Assembly: GCA_002341825.1 (NCBI GenBank)
Contig: DDOU01000040.1
Coordinates: 1,295 to 15,058, forward strand
DNA: 13,764 nucleotides
Direction of reading: 5' to 3'
Source: Candidatus Igneacidithiobacillus taiwanensis
GTDB taxonomy: Bacteria; Pseudomonadota; Gammaproteobacteria; Acidithiobacillales; Acidithiobacillaceae
Shown here: positions 12,427 through 13,764 of the stretch, in pieces
How positions within the stretch are numbered: the stretch's first letter is position 1
Layout of the letters: each line of letters opens with the position of its first letter
Program-made: the position numbers and the translations under genes
The notes under the pieces: generated by a model
Databases searched by the model: none
What the model saw: the letters and a program-made list of their open reading frames with translations, nothing else
What the model was told of the DNA's origin: nothing

Positions 12427-13764
12427 TTACAACTGCGGCTGTACCCGCATACGCTCGATCTTCTCGAGGCTGCCCCGGGTTTCGACCCGGAATACCCAAG
12501 TCACCACCGCCCCCAGGAGGGAGGTCCCCACCAAAATGATCAACAACAGCTGGGTGCCGATGCTGTGCAGCAGAATGGGGAAGAGAAACGCCGTCATCAC
12601 TGCGCCCACCTTGGCGAAGGAGGCCGCAAAGCCAGCGCCATAGCCACGAATGGCGGTGGGAAAAACCTCTCCGGCAAGAAGATAGGTCTGCGCATTTGGC
12701 CCGAGGTTGGTCATGAAGTTAAAGAGCATGAAGCCGGCAAAGAGCAGGATGGTCTTGATCCCGTCGGGCATGGCTAAGGACAAGGCCGCCAGCCCCAAGC
12801 CAACCGCGCAGCCAATAAATCCGATGATCTGCAGTCTGATGCGGCCACTGCCCTCGACAAGGGCGATGGCAACCAACACGCCAATCACCAGCAGGACATC
12901 GAGAAGGGCCGTACCCTTGGCAGAAATCAACACATTGCTCACCAAGTCATTGAGAGAATGCACGGCATGCGAGGAGCCGAGAATGCTGCCGAGAATCACC
13001 GGGGTAAAGATGCCGATGCCGTAGGTACCGAGGTCCTGCAAAAACCACGGTACCGAAGCGAGGAGGGTGGCACGGCGGTTGTCGCGATTGAACAGCACCC
13101 CCAAACCGTGCTTTTGCACTTGATGTTGAAGATGCTCACGATCCAACTCAATGTTTTTGGGATATTGTGGCACGCGATGGAGCAGGCGCCGGGTCTCGTG
13201 CTCGGCCTCGTCCACACGACCCTTGCTCGCCAGCCAATGGGGGCTATCGCAGATAAAGAAGCGCCCCAGGATAACGAGGAAAGCGGGAATGATGGCGGCC
13301 GCGTACATCCAGCGCCATGCATCGATACTATGGTAAGCATCCAACACAACAATGGCGAGCCCCGCACCGACGATGGCGCCAACGGCCTGGAAGGCAAAGG
13401 CACCGAGTACCAGGCCACCGCGTCCGTGACTGGGTACGGCCTCGGAAATCACCAAATGCGCCGTCGGGTAATCGCAGCCCAAGGCGAGACCAATACCAAA
13501 CAGGCAGATGACCATCCACCAAAAACCCTGGCTGAGGGTGAGACCAATCAGAAAGAGTACAAAAAGTACCATCTCAAAGATGAACATCCGCTTGCGACCG
13601 AAAACGTCCGAGAGACCGCCCAGGGCCGTTGCGCCAATCAGAATGCCAAAGAGGCCAACCGCAGCGATGATGCCTTTCTGCTCGGCGCCCAGGCCAAAGT
13701 CCTGCACAATGAGGGGCAGGGCGATACCGGTCATGAAGATGATGAGCCCCTCAAAAAACTTTCC
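12427..13764 (-). CDS. MFS transporter, N-terminus beyond the window edge
   Basis: This is an inner-membrane major facilitator protein with 445 residues visible. The frame stays open to the last base (GKFFEGLIIFMTG at the edge, which is inside helix 1), so only a short N-terminus is missing. An internal ATG at 13734 would cut helix 1 and is not the start. Motifs are GGLSDVFGRKR (motif A), GIGLALGCDYP in helix 4, CDSPHWLASKGR after helix 6, PWFLQDLGTYGIGIFTPVIL opening the second half, and AGEVFPTAIRGYGAG near the end. These place it close to the sugar-porter and phosphate:proton symporter group. It resembles the MFS protein at 3914-5239, especially in PWFLxD, FPTxxRG and GAVxxAxLFPIL. The substrate is unknown. 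A hairpin and a tRNA gene follow it. Confidence 0.88.
   Translation of the reverse strand, partial: GKFFEGLIIFMTGIALPLIVQDFGLGAEQKGIIAAVGLFGILIGATALGGLSDVFGRKRMFIFEMVLFVLFLIGLTLSQGFWWMVICLFGIGLALGCDYPTAHLVISEAVPSHGRGGLVLGAFAFQAVGAIVGAGLAIVVLDAYHSIDAWRWMYAAAIIPAFLVILGRFFICDSPHWLASKGRVDEAEHETRRLLHRVPQYPKNIELDREHLQHQVQKHGLGVLFNRDNRRATLLASVPWFLQDLGTYGIGIFTPVILGSILGSSHAVHSLNDLVSNVLISAKGTALLDVLLVIGVLVAIALVEGSGRIRLQIIGFIGCAVGLGLAALSLAMPDGIKTILLFAGFMLFNFMTNLGPNAQTYLLAGEVFPTAIRGYGAGFAASFAKVGAVMTAFLFPILLHSIGTQLLLIILVGTSLLGAVVTWVFRVETRGSLEKIERMRVQPQL

Noticed and set aside
1..13764. CRISPR array, insertion sequence, toxin-antitoxin or phage-defence genes
   Set aside because: No spaced repeat series, transposase motifs or nuclease and toxin families were seen in any frame.

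Overview
The window reads as chromosomal DNA of a Gram-negative proteobacterium. It carries Pal and CpoB envelope proteins, a lipoprotein signal, an outer-membrane barrel protein and gamma/beta-type heme genes. The hemC-hemD-hemB cluster beside pal, and the general protein style, suggest an Acidithiobacillus-like acidophilic chemolithoautotroph. That assignment is an inference from memory and no database was searched.

Left part (1-3917): the pal-cpoB pair of the Tol-Pal system is transcribed leftward, and cpoB runs off the edge. It diverges from a rightward, translationally coupled hemC-hemD-hemB operon, which makes uroporphyrinogen III from 5-aminolevulinate. A 120-bp spacer holds candidate promoters in both directions. 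hemB meets a leftward MFS transporter gene tail to tail, and the two stop codons share one CTAG.

Middle (5240-6588): a small leftward reading frame of about 50 codons is broken by a two-base slip in a GC repeat. It is followed by a rightward pair, tspO (a tetrapyrrole-binding membrane protein) and a 69-residue two-helix membrane protein. A 16-bp direct repeat flanks that pair. Next comes an AT-rich intergenic stretch of about 350 bp with two stem-loops close to the next start codon.

Right part (6589-12261): five rightward genes form an outer-to-inner-membrane import line. They are an OprD-like porin, a glucose/mannose-type (GtsA-like) periplasmic binding protein, two CUT1 permeases and a MalK/GtsD-type ATPase. 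A long hairpin separates the binding-protein gene from the first permease gene. No sugar kinase, catabolic gene or regulator is present. Sampled lines in this block have lower GC than the hem genes.

The window ends with a leftward tRNA (CAT anticodon) that has its own strong promoter, and a second leftward MFS gene related to the first and cut by the right edge. Nothing here is clearly a new biological system. The most informative observations are the self-contained sugar import line in a presumed autotroph, its intra-operon hairpin, the slipped small gene and the repeat-flanked tspO pair.
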